Part shown: piece after piece, positions 28,101-34,583 of the stretch
Numbering within the stretch: the stretch's first letter is position 1
Layout: each line of letters begins with the position of its first letter
From: Actinostola sp. cb2023
Lineage: Eukaryota; Cnidaria; Anthozoa; Actiniaria; Actinostolidae
Length of the DNA: 64,000 nucleotides
NCBI GenBank assembly: GCA_033675265.1
Contig: JAUJYZ010000672.1
Span: 23,501 to 87,500 of the forward strand
Direction: 5' to 3'
Position numbers and translations under genes: made by a program
Notes under the pieces: model-generated
The model's database searches: none
What the model was told of the DNA's origin: nothing
What the model saw: the letters and a program-made list of their open reading frames with translations, nothing else

Positions 28101-30629
28101 GCACATCCAGAACCGATAGCCACGCCACGAGACAACTTAACCGCGTGATAGTTTGAGCCCGCGAGCTGTCAAGATTTCCATGGCAACAAAATTCGCTAAA
28201 AACTTCTAAAATCTCTGGAAGTGAAAGGTTGAAATCATTCACATCTGAAGGTTTGTTATTGGTGAACAACACGTACAGATCACTGACGCGTAAAAGTTTC
28301 CTAATTTGCATATTTTCACAAACTATCCTGTCAATGAATTCAAGTAGAAATTAAATATACTGTAGTGCCCAAAATTCGAGTGTAATCGATCTAAAAATCA
28401 CCAAATCATGTTTATATAGGTATTTAGAAGCCAGTAGGTGTATTTTTGAAGCAATTGCATAACATTTTGAAAATCATCAAAATAGTCACATACGCAGTTT
28501 TCATGGGCACCCCTTCATTTATTTGTCTATGTAGCTTCTACATACAGACCGGGATAAAGAGCACCAATATGATCCTCTTTATTTGTGATTGAATTGCCAG
28601 CTTATTCATTCCTTACATATTCGTCTTTTATATTCCGTTGGTAGGTTTTTGATTTGTATTTTAACAATGCAGTAAAAAGCAAAAATGTATCAAAATCATG
28701 CTGTTTTCCGCCTAAACAAGACTCGCCTCATCTGCATATGTGAAACAATGACCTTTTGTATAACATAAGTTTGATATGTTTGAGAGACTGTTCACTGGGG
28801 CTGCTTCTAACTACAATAATATTATACATATACGTACACACTCTCTGAAGTGCCATTTCCCGGATTTCATAATTTCAAAGCTAGTCAACTCTTACGATTT
28901 TGTCTTAGATTTCATTTTTTTAAATATATATATTTTAATTTTTTAAAATTGTACGCACGTGTGTATACATACGTGCATAATGCACGCTACGTCCCTTGGA
29001 CTACAATGCTAGGTTTTGAATTTGAAATTCAAGACCTGTCCCGTGCAGAGTACACAGGTATAACACTCAAATTTAGGTCTACCAAATTTAAAAAAAGCTG
29101 AAGTTGGTGTCACAATAATGCACGATATTTTTTTTGATGCATTTGTTCTTGCACGATATTTTTTTAAAGGTGGAAGTGCTTGCTCGATATTTATTTTGGG
29201 ATTTAACCCCCGCCCCCATCAACGATCAAATGGTCCACCCCTAAGTATAGCATGACGCCAGACAACAACCCTAAAATCTGACACCACGCGATACTTGTCC
29301 GTTTAGAAAGATTTTGACTGTAAAGTCCATGCAACTTGAAGTATCTCGACTGTACTACATAAAAACCGACACAGGTTCTTTAATTTGAGCAGAATCTCAA
29401 AATCGCAGGCTGTAGAGTCACTCTTGGCGTGACTCGGACTGCAAAAATCTGATTCTAAAATCTGACACCACGCGATACTAGCTTGTCCGTTTAGAAAGAT
29501 TTTGACATTGAAGTGAATAAATAAGACTATAAATAAGTGAGAGAATACATCGTGAAAGTGTGTAATGTTCTTTGGATAGGTCTTATAGGGTTGGAGATCA
29601 GCGTGACAATGTTTTATTTAGCAACGTGAGACTACAACATGATACGAGAGAAATATTTGTGGCATGAAGACAGAGATCAAACACCAAAAAATCTGACACC
29701 GCTATTTATTTACTTTTAAGTGAAAGTCTAACACTAAGAATGTATTCAGAAGCGGCTAAAGCCCAGTCTCTAAGATGTTGTTACATGTGATTGTATTTCG
29801 AAACGTTTATCAAGAGATAGAACGAACTGAAGGCTGATTGCCGTCGAGCCCCCCGGAAAAAAACTGACACCAGAACCAATAATCTGAGTCAAAAACCTGA
29901 CACCAAAAATCTGAAACCAGCTTCACTTTGGTGTACCGAGACCAGATACATTTTCGAAATTCAAATATATGGCGCTTTTCACAAGGTATTTCGAAGCTAG
30001 CCCAAACAAAGCTCAGTATTTTTCCGAGTCTTTTTACGCTTGATGAATCCTTACGAACCGTTACAATACAAATCTAGGATAGTTTGAATCGATTAAATAA
30101 TAGATAAAAAATGACTGCCGGACATGCAGTATTTTCAAAACCCTGTCCAGTTGCAAGACAATAATAAGCCTGTGAGGTTACTTCATCCACAAGGAATACC
30201 AACTATGAAGGTATATGAAACTCCGAACAGAAGTTATTTACACTTCCGGTTGACGTCGCCGTCGTAGGTTTTGCAAATCTTAAACAACAACGGTGGTTGA
30301 ACTATTACTCTTCCCCTAATTCCTTTCCCTCCCTCTTAGCCCGCCGAGATACGACCCATCCCCCTGGATATCTACTTACCCGTGGGAACAAGAAAGAAAG
30401 TCCTCTGACCACCAGACTCGTAGTCTTTTCTAATTTGGTAGGACAATTCTTTGATCAATAAAACACTTATAAATGTCTTGCCAGTTCCTGTTCCTAAACA
30501 TACGATGATATTTCTTCGCATCGCTTTAGTCAGCAGTTCGACTTGATATGGCCGTGCGAAAAGTTCTCGGGCTGATTCTGCTGGCGATAAAACCTGCATC
30601 TCTTCTTCTTCGCTTTCTAAAGCTGACAT
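2461..30629 (-). CDS. Dicer: Dicer endoribonuclease, 13 exons seen, C-terminal end outside the window
   Basis: Dicer cuts long dsRNA or pre-miRNA hairpins into 21-25 nt duplexes for Argonaute, mainly in the cytoplasm. The spliced reading spans about 1,406 residues. Domains in order: helicase ATPase half with Walker A GTGTGKT (46-52) and DECH (156-159), LTAS (188-191), helicase insert, second helicase lobe with [12 protein letters not shown] (462-473) and QSKGRAR (492-498), dimerisation domain (about 565-665), platform (about 690-800), PAZ (about 820-955, [10 protein letters not shown] near 858), RNase IIIa (about 1000-1162; E1026, D1030, D1134, E1137) and RNase IIIb (about 1205-1406; E1244, D1248, D1350, E1353). 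All catalytic residues are present. The order and the long PAZ-RNase III exon fit animal Dicers. The dsRNA-binding domain should follow off the left edge. Exon phases agree at every junction. Which paralogue (Dicer 1 or 2) cannot be decided here. Confidence 0.96.
2809..3297 (-). CDS. Dicer: Dicer exon 12 (RNase IIIb, first half)
   Basis: Residues 1163-1325. A short variable spacer, then [20 protein letters not shown] and [14 protein letters not shown] with catalytic E1244 and D1248, then [15 protein letters not shown] and [10 protein letters not shown] end it at KSQ with CAG|GTACAG because this joins smoothly to exon 13; reading through to a later weak GT is possible but less likely. Confidence 0.95.
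3374..4705 (-). CDS. Dicer: Dicer exon 11 (platform, PAZ, RNase IIIa)
   Basis: Residues 719-1162, the largest exon. Starts [16 protein letters not shown] (platform). PAZ follows, with [12 protein letters not shown] and [14 protein letters not shown], which anchors the 3' overhang of dsRNA. RNase IIIa has [14 protein letters not shown] and [12 protein letters not shown] with E1026, D1030, D1134 and E1137. An acidic loop (EEEEER) sits inside RNase IIIa where other Dicers also have a variable insert. Acceptor AATTCCAG, donor AAG|GTATGT, phase 0 both ends. Confidence 0.97.
4727..14470. repeat. 31-bp satellite filling Dicer intron 10
   Basis: More than 300 tandem copies of a 31-bp unit (cgatcatgaccagtgtgg followed by atatcacgtcaaa). 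The left part (4,740-5,460) and many later blocks are regular. From about 7,000 to 12,700 the unit is broken by many partial copies. Towards 13,690-14,460 nearly all units are a 23-bp form lacking 8 nt (tcacgtca). The array ends about 15 nt from the exon 10 donor and about 22 nt from the exon 11 acceptor. Short ORFs inside it have no meaning. Confidence 0.97.
5461..5766 (-). mobile_element. tRNA-derived SINE inserted in the satellite
   Basis: Read on the minus strand it starts with a tRNA-like head. A box TGGCCGAGTGG is at 5744-5754 and B box GGTTCGATTCC at 5700-5710, so it has an internal RNA polymerase III promoter of Ser/Leu-type tRNA appearance. An unrelated body follows, then an (ATT)n tail at the 5461 end. 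Satellite units flank it on both sides; only a 3-bp TAT repeat is visible at the borders. It is a retroposon, not a working tRNA gene, because no full cloverleaf or discriminator fits. Confidence 0.85.
14482..14574 (-). CDS. Dicer: Dicer exon 10 (start of platform)
   Basis: A 93-nt exon, residues 688-718, too short to stand out as an [15 protein letters not shown] and [12 protein letters not shown] match the first strands of the Dicer platform. Acceptor GGAAAG, donor GAG|GTAACA, both phase 0. The 9.7-kb satellite begins about 15 nt past this donor. Confidence 0.88.
14723..14932 (-). CDS. Dicer: Dicer exon 9 (end of dimerisation domain, charged linker)
   Basis: Residues 618-687. [18 protein letters not shown] aligns with the helix that closes the dimerisation domain. 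An acidic run ([10 protein letters not shown]) and a basic run ([11 protein letters not shown]) follow, as in the linker to the platform of other Dicers. Acceptor TACTGCAG, donor AAG|GTAATA, phase 0 both ends. Confidence 0.92.
14933..15313 (-). other. Dicer intron 8 (381 bp), no array seen
   Basis: Ordinary AT-rich intron between exons 8 and 9. The open frame through it on the minus strand is only read-through into exon 9. No repeat or RNA gene is visible. Confidence 0.8.
15314..15446 (-). CDS. Dicer: Dicer exon 8 (dimerisation domain)
   Basis: Residues 573-617. [13 protein letters not shown] and [11 protein letters not shown] match the conserved core of the Dicer dimerisation domain, a dsRBD-like fold that binds partner proteins. 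Acceptor CTCTACAG, donor GAG|GTAACA, phase 2 to 0. Confidence 0.94.
15480..16310. repeat. 92-bp minisatellite in Dicer intron 7
   Basis: About nine tandem units of 92 bp (aataaagtgtcagtgacatg, then a gacgcgcacagaagacacg block, then tgcgcgtatttga). The first and last units are more diverged. It fills most of the 932-bp intron between exons 8 and 7. Confidence 0.95.
16379..16542 (-). CDS. Dicer: Dicer exon 7 (linker into dimerisation domain)
   Basis: Residues 519-573. A variable acidic linker ending in SIDKLNR, the start of the dimerisation (DUF283) domain, where other Dicers have INRYC. Acceptor TTTCAAG, donor CAG|GTATTC, phase 0 to 2; the junction reads ..LNRYCSKLP. Confidence 0.92.
16616..17016 (-). 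CDS. Dicer: Dicer exon 6 (second helicase lobe)
   Basis: Residues 385-518. Contains [13 protein letters not shown] (motif IV region), [15 protein letters not shown] (motif V) and [11 protein letters not shown] (motif VI, arginine finger), all close to other animal Dicers. Acceptor CTATCAG, donor CAG|GTTGGT, phase 1 to 0. The following intron is only 73 bp. Confidence 0.95.
17214..17475. repeat. 31-bp minisatellite in Dicer intron 5
   Basis: About eight to nine nearly identical units of 31 bp (agtattgatagcaaagtaat followed by four aat triplets). It lies between exon 6 and the left arm of the inverted repeat. Confidence 0.95.
17512..17750. repeat. Perfect 100-bp inverted repeat around the Dicer microexon
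   Basis: Arms 17512-17611 and 17651-17750 are exact reverse complements, with a 39-nt loop (17612-17650). The right arm contains the last 6 nt of exon 4 and its 5' splice site; the loop contains the microexon and its donor. The pre-mRNA could fold into a 100-bp stem without mismatches. Arm borders are sharp, with unrelated flanks. It could be a recent inverted duplication or an assembly artefact. Confidence 0.95.
17616..17631 (-). CDS. Dicer: Dicer exon 5, a 16-nt microexon
   Basis: Exon 4 ends in phase 0 while exon 6 needs one base to complete its first codon, so direct joining fails (stop after four codons). The 39-nt loop between the inverted repeats contains GCAAG|AAATC..GATG|GTAAGT on the minus strand. 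The 16 nt encode KSRQD plus the G of a Glu codon and restore the frame into [10 protein letters not shown]. The donor matches consensus very well; the acceptor has a weak pyrimidine tract. Known Dicers have a variable linker here, so the exon is inferred from splice sites and phase, not from conservation. Confidence 0.75.
17745..17956 (-). CDS. Dicer: Dicer exon 4 (helicase insert)
   Basis: Residues 309-379. Phase fits acceptor TTCGAAG|AAC and donor CAG|GTAACC (phase 1 to 0). The sequence is helical and charged ([14 protein letters not shown], then [14 protein letters not shown]), as expected for the helicase insert ahead of lobe 2. The array in the upstream intron ends about 20 nt before this acceptor. 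The last 6 nt of the exon and its donor lie inside one arm of a perfect 100-bp inverted repeat. Confidence 0.88.
17975..19880. repeat. Purine-rich minisatellite (about 57-bp unit) in Dicer intron 3
   Basis: About 33 tandem units of some 57-60 bp (gggaggtgaacaaggctctc followed by a G/A-only stretch). On the Dicer sense strand this is a 1.9-kb pyrimidine-rich tract ending about 20 nt before the exon 4 acceptor. Pro/Leu/Ser-rich open frames run through it on the minus strand and are artefacts of low stop-codon content. Confidence 0.95.
20008..20425 (-). CDS. Dicer: Dicer exon 3 (helicase motif III, start of insert)
   Basis: Residues 170-308 plus one base. Starts IMKKFKGY and carries PRILGLTAS (motif III). 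The rest is the poorly conserved helical insert region between the two RecA lobes. Acceptor CTTTAAAG, donor TTG|GTATGT, phase 0 to 1. Confidence 0.92.
20500..20756 (-). CDS. Dicer: Dicer exon 2 (DECH box)
   Basis: Residues 84-169. Acceptor TTTTCTAG, donor CAG|GTCAGT, phase 1 to 0. Carries [13 protein letters not shown], then [15 protein letters not shown], the helicase motif II (DECH) that binds Mg-ATP. It is separated from exon 3 by a 74-bp intron without repeats. Confidence 0.93.
20795..22440. repeat. 17-18 bp repeat blocks (aagcagtctccccttatt) in intron 1
   Basis: Three blocks of a 17-18 bp unit at about 20795-21180, 21505-21780 and 22205-22440, with variants (cggtcacc, agtggtc, agcagtcgccc). 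The spacers are an AT-rich stretch (21190-21500) and a 310-bp dispersed element (about 21905-22215). The blocks may be internal repeats of one or more transposable elements. Confidence 0.85.
21905..22215. mobile_element. 310-bp dispersed element, intact copy
   Basis: Both ends carry the same short sequence in direct orientation (ttttgaaaat, then catgtccggcag). A second, inverted copy is split into 24028-24127 and 29930-30145 by the nested foldback element. The intact copy shows what the empty site looked like. Confidence 0.7.
22450..23985. repeat. Large palindrome (foldback) in intron 1
   Basis: Left arm about 22450-23225 and right arm about 23435-23985 are inverted copies with scattered differences. 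The centre is about 23225-23435. The left arm carries a 176-bp MITE that the right arm lacks. No coding sequence is seen. Confidence 0.85.
22985..23160. mobile_element. 176-bp MITE with TA target duplication
   Basis: Terminal inverted repeats cagtgaactctct and agagagttcactg, flanked by TA (22983-22984 and 23161-23162). The matching place in the other palindrome arm reads straight through with a single TA, which proves the borders. Tc1/mariner- or PIF-type size and target; it has no coding capacity. Confidence 0.9.
24365..25980. mobile_element. Nested foldback element with gttatga heptamer ends
   Basis: Inverted arms about 24365-24721 and 25612-25980, each starting with about 10-11 copies of the heptamer gttatga. 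The centre (24722-25611) has a 29-nt G run at 25078-25106 and a family of ccctatcccaga repeats (about 25150-25425). It lies in the left terminal repeat of the 24128 element. No gene is seen. Confidence 0.8.
26047..29246. mobile_element. Third nested inverted-repeat element (about 3.2 kb)
   Basis: Starts aggggcggaccatttgat and ends with its inverted match (atcaaatggtccacccct). Several tgcacgatattttt repeats lie near each end. Inside, 27317-27470 and 28360-28530 form a further inverted pair, and 26529-26694 is a small MITE-like hairpin. Segments 26950-27340 and 28540-28770 recur inverted outside this element (near 40600-40975 and 31080-31265). No transposase was recognised; it may be a composite. 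Confidence 0.65.
30380..30629 (-). CDS. Dicer: Dicer exon 1 (start, helicase motif I)
   Basis: Residues 1-83 plus one base. Begins at ATG 30629 with an acidic leader ([10 protein letters not shown]), then [12 protein letters not shown] and Walker A GTGTGKT, the ATP-binding motif of DExH helicases. The start lies close to the conserved RPYQ block, as in other Dicers. No in-frame stop is seen immediately upstream, so a longer N-terminus is not excluded. Donor ACGG|GTAAGT, phase 1, leads into the 9.6-kb intron 1. Confidence 0.93.
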
Positions 30630-30667
30630 TCTCTCTATGGAGAACAGTCGAATCCAACTGGTTCAAT

Positions 30668-30869
30668 AGACCAAATCGGCTATTAAACGCAATGTTGTAC
30701 CCAATTCAGATCTTTTGGGAATACGGTTCTTAATAAATTATTGTCTGTTGTATTTCGATTTCAATAGAGCATTGATATGGAAATTTTTGGAACAAAAAGC
30801 TCTTAATCCCAAAGGTTTTGAATTGGGCTAAAGAATGTAAACATTGCGTTAGCCGAATTGGTCTATTAT
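30668..30869. mobile_element. MITE-like inverted repeat just upstream of Dicer
   Basis: Arms about 30668-30720 and 30808-30869 (gaccaa..cggctaa..cgcaatgt type ends) are inverted copies. It lies 39 nt upstream of the Dicer start codon, so the promoter or 5' UTR of Dicer probably runs through it. Confidence 0.75.
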
Positions 30870-31746
30870 CATCAAGTCAAATACTGCGAATTCATTTACA
30901 ACGAAACGCTTTTCCAAGAATTGAATTTGACTTCGCACTAGTTGGGTTCCCTGTGCATAGAAATGTATGATGTTGGGATCCCTGTGCGCGTCCCGCAGTA
31001 CTTTAGCAAAGAGTTCAAGTTATTTGTGATGGTTTTTGCCCGGGTTTTTGACCGGTAAGAGTGAAATTAGCAAATCAAACTTATGTTATACAAAAGGTCA
31101 TTGTTTCACATATGCAGATGAGGCGAGTCTTGTTTAGGCGAAAAACAGCATGATTTTGATACATTTTTGCTTCAGTTTACTGCATTGTTAAAATACAAAT
31201 CAAAAACCTACCAACGGAATATCAAAGACGAATATGTAAGGAATGAATAAGCTGGCAATTCAAGCACAAATAAAGAGGTTTGAAGGTGGCATTTTCCGTT
31301 TCTTCAAAGTCACTGGTCGAACTGAAATCTCTGAAGAGATATACGGAGAGCGTGACATACGCTGCACACAAAATCCCTCTGAATTCTTTGGGAATTGTGT
31401 CAATCAAAAACCTACCGCCGGATTCTAATGCTCTGTAATTGTACGCGCATTTTGATATAAAATACATGTATATTAAACTTAATTAAGCGGTGGCAAAATG
31501 AAATCTAAAACTCTTTGTTTGGTAATTGTGAACATCATATTGGTGCTCTTTATTATATAGACACGAGTGTTTTACTGGAAAATATCTCACTCGTAAAATT
31601 CGTACGAAACTACATCCGGGACCCGAGTGGCGTATTTTCCATATCCTCACTAGTGAGGATATCGACGACGTCGGGCTCAGTACATTTAGTAAAAAAAAAT
31701 ATTTTTTCGTCAATTTTTTTTGGGTCTATATAATAAAAAGAACATT
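30870..31746. other. Intergenic region with element fragments, no gene seen
   Basis: 31080-31265 is an inverted copy of 28540-28770. The stretch near 30946-31000 carries a ccctgtgcatagaaatgtat motif whose reverse complement occurs near 42190-42235. Nothing coding was recognised. It separates the divergent Dicer and plus-strand transcription units. Confidence 0.6.
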
Positions 31747-31882
31747 ACACGGTGGCTTGAAGATATGAATTTTATTTTCTCGTGTTAAAAACAATATTTT
31801 AATTACTCACTCGCTGCGCTCGTTCGTAAAATATAGTTTTTGCCACTCGAAAATAAAATTCATATCTTCGCGCCGCCGTGTA
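31747..31882. mobile_element. 135-bp foldback MITE
   Basis: tacacggtgg..gaagatatgaattttat at the left pairs with its inverted match at 31848-31882. Between them is a ctcactcgctgcgctcg segment. It has no coding capacity and lies about 40 bp upstream of a TATA box. Confidence 0.8.
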
Positions 31883-31918
31883 ATATCCTCTATTCGCGCC
31901 AGTCCCTTGCAGCGCGAG

Positions 31919-31926
31919 TATAAATA
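31919..31926 (+). promoter_or_regulatory. TATA box (TATAAATA)
   Basis: TATAAATA lies 81 nt upstream of the ATG at 32000. A start site about 30 nt downstream would give a leader of about 50 nt. The match is good, but TATA-like words are common in AT-rich DNA. Confidence 0.45.
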
Positions 31927-31999
31927 AGAGCTCTGCATCTAATTACTGCCCAGTTCGCGTAAGAACCCTTCGCTACGCTACCTATATCCTTACTCAGTC

Positions 32000-32114
32000 A
32001 TGGCCGATGAACAAATTCCTGTCCTAGCTGCTGTTGAACAAGCCCAGGCGTTGAGAAGTCATCCCAACCAAGTATATAAGTACCTGCTGCGAATCCAGAC
32101 CATGGTCCTTTCAG
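32000..32114 (+). CDS. Putative first exon of an unknown gene
   Basis: ATG followed by 38 codons (MADEQIPVLAAVEQAQALRS.. then QVYKYLLRIQTMVLS) and a good donor CAG|GTATAA in phase 1; reading on gives a stop after five codons. A TATA box lies upstream. The sequence is amphipathic and helical. I do not recognise the family. A 100-bp minisatellite begins near the donor and an LTR retrotransposon interrupts what would be the first intron. No second exon was found in this window, so this could be a gene broken by the insertion or a remnant. Confidence 0.4.
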
Positions 32115-32149
32115 GTATAAACGTTTTCTAGGTCGGTTTCAAGTTCGTT

Positions 32150-32690
32150 CGATTTCCCTCGGCTCCCTAAACGTTTGCACGTGTGTTGAACTCTAATGTG
32201 AGTGTTTGTTTACCGTGCTTCGCCTCGCAAACACCGGGTTTGTGGGTTGCATTTCCCTCGGCTCCCTAATAGTTTGCACGTATGTTGAACTCTACAGTGA
32301 GTTTTTGTTTACCGTGCTTCGCCTCGCAAACACCGGGTTTGTGGAGTTGCATTTCCCTCGGCTCCCAAAAAGTTTGCACGTATGTTGAACTCTACAGTGA
32401 GTTTTTGTGTACCGTGCTTCGCCTCGCAAACACCGGGTTTGTGGAGTTGCATTTCCCTCGGCTCCCCAGTAGTTTGCACGTGTGTAGTGAACTCTACAGT
32501 GAGTTTTTGTTTACCGTGCTTCGCCTCGCAAACACCGGGTTTGTGGAGTTGCATTTCCCTCGGCTCCCAAAAAGTTTGCACGTGTGTTGAACTCTCAAGT
32601 GAGTGTTTGTTTACCGTGCTGGCCTCGCAAACACCGGGTTTGTGGAGTTGCATTTCCCTCAGTTTCCCTTCTCGGTTGTTTGTTTGTGTT
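32150..32690. repeat. 100-bp minisatellite downstream of the 32,114 donor
   Basis: About five and a half units of 100 bp (gtttgcacgtgtgttgaact then a cgcctcgcaaacaccgggtt core and a ttgcatttccctcggctccc end). The array starts within about 40 nt of the putative donor. ORFs in both directions are repeat artefacts. Confidence 0.9.
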
Positions 32691-32792
32691 CTATAGTCGG
32701 TACTATACAACATGATACAACGTCATCTTTACTTTATGTATGCTTTCCCTCCCCTTTGCCTCGTTTATATATAAGTTTTGCATGCTTAGGGG

Positions 32793-33616
32793 TGTTACAA
32801 AATTCCGTTTAGATCAATTGTATTTTTTCATTGTTTCAGTCTCGCTCATTATATATATAGTTATTGTTCGTTAGGTTAAGTAATGTAAATTCACATGTGA
32901 TTATGTAATGTAAGTAGAAGTATAAATACGCCCAAGTTTTGTATCAAGAGTCGGTCATACAGTCAGTCAAGTCGACAGTCAATTTTCAAGTGAATCAACT
33001 GAACTCATCAGTCAAAGAAAATTATCATCTACAAGAATCGTCTGGAATCCCCTCCAGAAGGAAACACTTCAAAGTATAAGTGAAATACCACAAGTGAACG
33101 TACAAGAAGGACAACAACTTTAACGTACAAGAAATACCACAACTTTAACGTACAAGAAGTACAACAACTTTAAAGTACAAGAGAAATACAACGTACCGAA
33201 TACAAGTAAAGGACAAGTTATCTATAAGACAAGTATAGTATACGACAGTGGATATTCGACTACTAGTCTGCTGCACCACGTTACCAAATCTAGCTAGAGT
33301 ATTTTTAAAAGCAGTCAAGCACAGCTACAAGAAGGACAAGAAACTACTTTGGACAGCGACCGCAGGACACGTCAACGTAAGACAAAATTGTAAAAAAACA
33401 CTTAGTTAGTATCGTATCTTTACTCGTTTAATTTAACTTTAGTATATATATTTTTTCGTTAGTCAATACCTTCTTTCTGTAATTTCCGTTAACGTTATCA
33501 GCGTAATTAAGTCGCGTAATAAATTCCTTGAATGTATGCATGGTCCCGAATTGTTTTGTTTTGCTTTGTATTGTTTCGGACAACGTGGGCCCTGTAATGT
33601 GATTAATATTGTCACA
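32793..33616 (+). repeat. 5' LTR (824 bp)
   Basis: Starts TGTTACAA and ends TTGTCACA. It has a TATA box (TATAAATA, 32921-32928), three short internal repeats of an acgtacaagaa unit (about 33095-33185) and an AATAAA near 33518 that may serve for polyadenylation. It is the same length as the 3' LTR, and no difference was seen by eye. Confidence 0.95.
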
Positions 33617-33621
33617 TATTT

Positions 33622-33639
33622 TGGTGTCAGAAGTGGGAT
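33622..33639 (+). other. Primer binding site (tRNA-Leu type)
   Basis: TGGTGTCAGAAGTGGGAT lies 5 nt after the 5' LTR and is complementary to the 3' end of an animal tRNA-Leu (..TCTGACACCA), which would prime minus-strand synthesis. The tRNA identity is from memory. Confidence 0.75.
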
Positions 33640-33683
33640 AACACGTTGTCTTCGCGGACCATAGGTAATTCAGTGAATTTGTT

Positions 33684-34583
33684 ATGGTAAATTATGACAG
33701 TTGGATTCTAGATAATCTTAGGTTAGAGGCGAAGAAGCGTTTACTTAAGATCAGCGTAAAAGACGGTGTGAAGACCCTAGCGAGCCGGTTGAGGCAAGAC
33801 GACAAAAGACGTGAAATGTCTGGAAAAGACGACACACAAATCGACGAAGAAGAATATTATGGCAGTCCGACAGCGGGACATGTGCTTACTTTCGAAGAAC
33901 GTAGGGAACTACACAAAATGGAAATGGAAAAGTTACAAATGCAAAGAGAGATGGAGATGGAAAGAGAAAGAGCTGTACTAGAAAGACTGGCGATGGAAAG
34001 AGAGTTAAAACGAGAAGAGAGAGAATCTACTGAGAGAAACTCTCAAACGAAGCCCGTGGTGAAGGTCAGTAAAACTCCTATGCTGAAGATTAGAGAAATG
34101 CGCGAAAATGAAGAGATTGATGATTATTTCAGAATTTTTGAATTTTCTGCAAGGGCACAATCGCTTCCCGTTGAAGATTGGTTGGCAAGTCTCGTTCCAA
34201 AACTCACTGAAAAAGCTAAGTCTATTTACCTTGAAATGTCTGAAAACGATGCAGAACTAGATTATTACGCAGCTAAGAAAGCCATACTAAAATCTTACCA
34301 GTTGACCGCAGATCATTACAGACACAGATTTAGAACTTCAGAGAAACAAGTTGGCGAGGATTTTGTCCAATGGGCCAAACGAACGCGAAGATACCTTGAC
34401 AGATGGATGACAATTGCCGAAGCAATGGATCGCGGAGCTGTCTTGGAACATATAACGATGGAAAAGCTATTGGATAGTGTTGGTTCAGAGCTAAGAACCT
34501 GGCTAAAGGAACGCAATCCTAAAACAGCTGAAGAATTAGCAGATCTTGCAAATGCGCATGTTCAAGCAGGAAAGGACCATTAA
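33684..34583 (+). CDS. gag: Gag-like protein with SCAN-like C-terminal domain
   Basis: 299 codons from ATG 33684, 68 nt after the 5' LTR, ending in tandem stops (TAA TAG). Residues about 65-120 form a highly charged coiled coil rich in E, R, K and M (KMEMEKLQMQREMEME). Residues about 205-297 (YRHRFRTSEKQ, then ELRTWLKERNPKTAEELA) resemble the retroviral capsid C-terminal and SCAN fold. The zinc knuckle is not in this frame but follows in pol. It should form the particle shell. Its end overlaps the next frame by a few codons. Confidence 0.85.
   Translation: MVNYDSWILDNLRLEAKKRLLKISVKDGVKTLASRLRQDDKRREMSGKDDTQIDEEEYYGSPTAGHVLTFEERRELHKMEMEKLQMQREMEMERERAVLERLAMERELKREERESTERNSQTKPVVKVSKTPMLKIREMRENEEIDDYFRIFEFSARAQSLPVEDWLASLVPKLTEKAKSIYLEMSENDAELDYYAAKKAILKSYQLTADHYRHRFRTSEKQVGEDFVQWAKRTRRYLDRWMTIAEAMDRGAVLEHITMEKLLDSVGSELRTWLKERNPKTAEELADLANAHVQAGKDH

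Larger units (their letters stand above)
24128..29929. mobile_element. 5.8-kb foldback element with 14-bp direct flanks, host to nested insertions
   Basis: Ends are inverted repeats starting aaagtgaagctggtttcag that match for at least 230 bp. The same 14 bp (ggtgtaccgagacc) lie directly outside both ends (24114-24127 and 29930-29943) and once in the intact copy of the target element, with one difference. The interior contains two further inverted-repeat elements (24365-25980 and about 26047-29246). No transposase ORF was recognised, so it is probably non-autonomous. Confidence 0.8.
20757..30379 (-). other. Dicer intron 1 (9.6 kb), full of repeats
   Basis: Contains no credible coding sequence. 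From right to left it holds interrupted copies of a 310-bp dispersed element, a 5.8-kb nested foldback (24128-29929), a large palindrome (about 22450-23985) carrying a TA-flanked MITE, and arrays of a 17-18 bp unit (about 20795-22440). Separate entries describe these. Confidence 0.85.
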
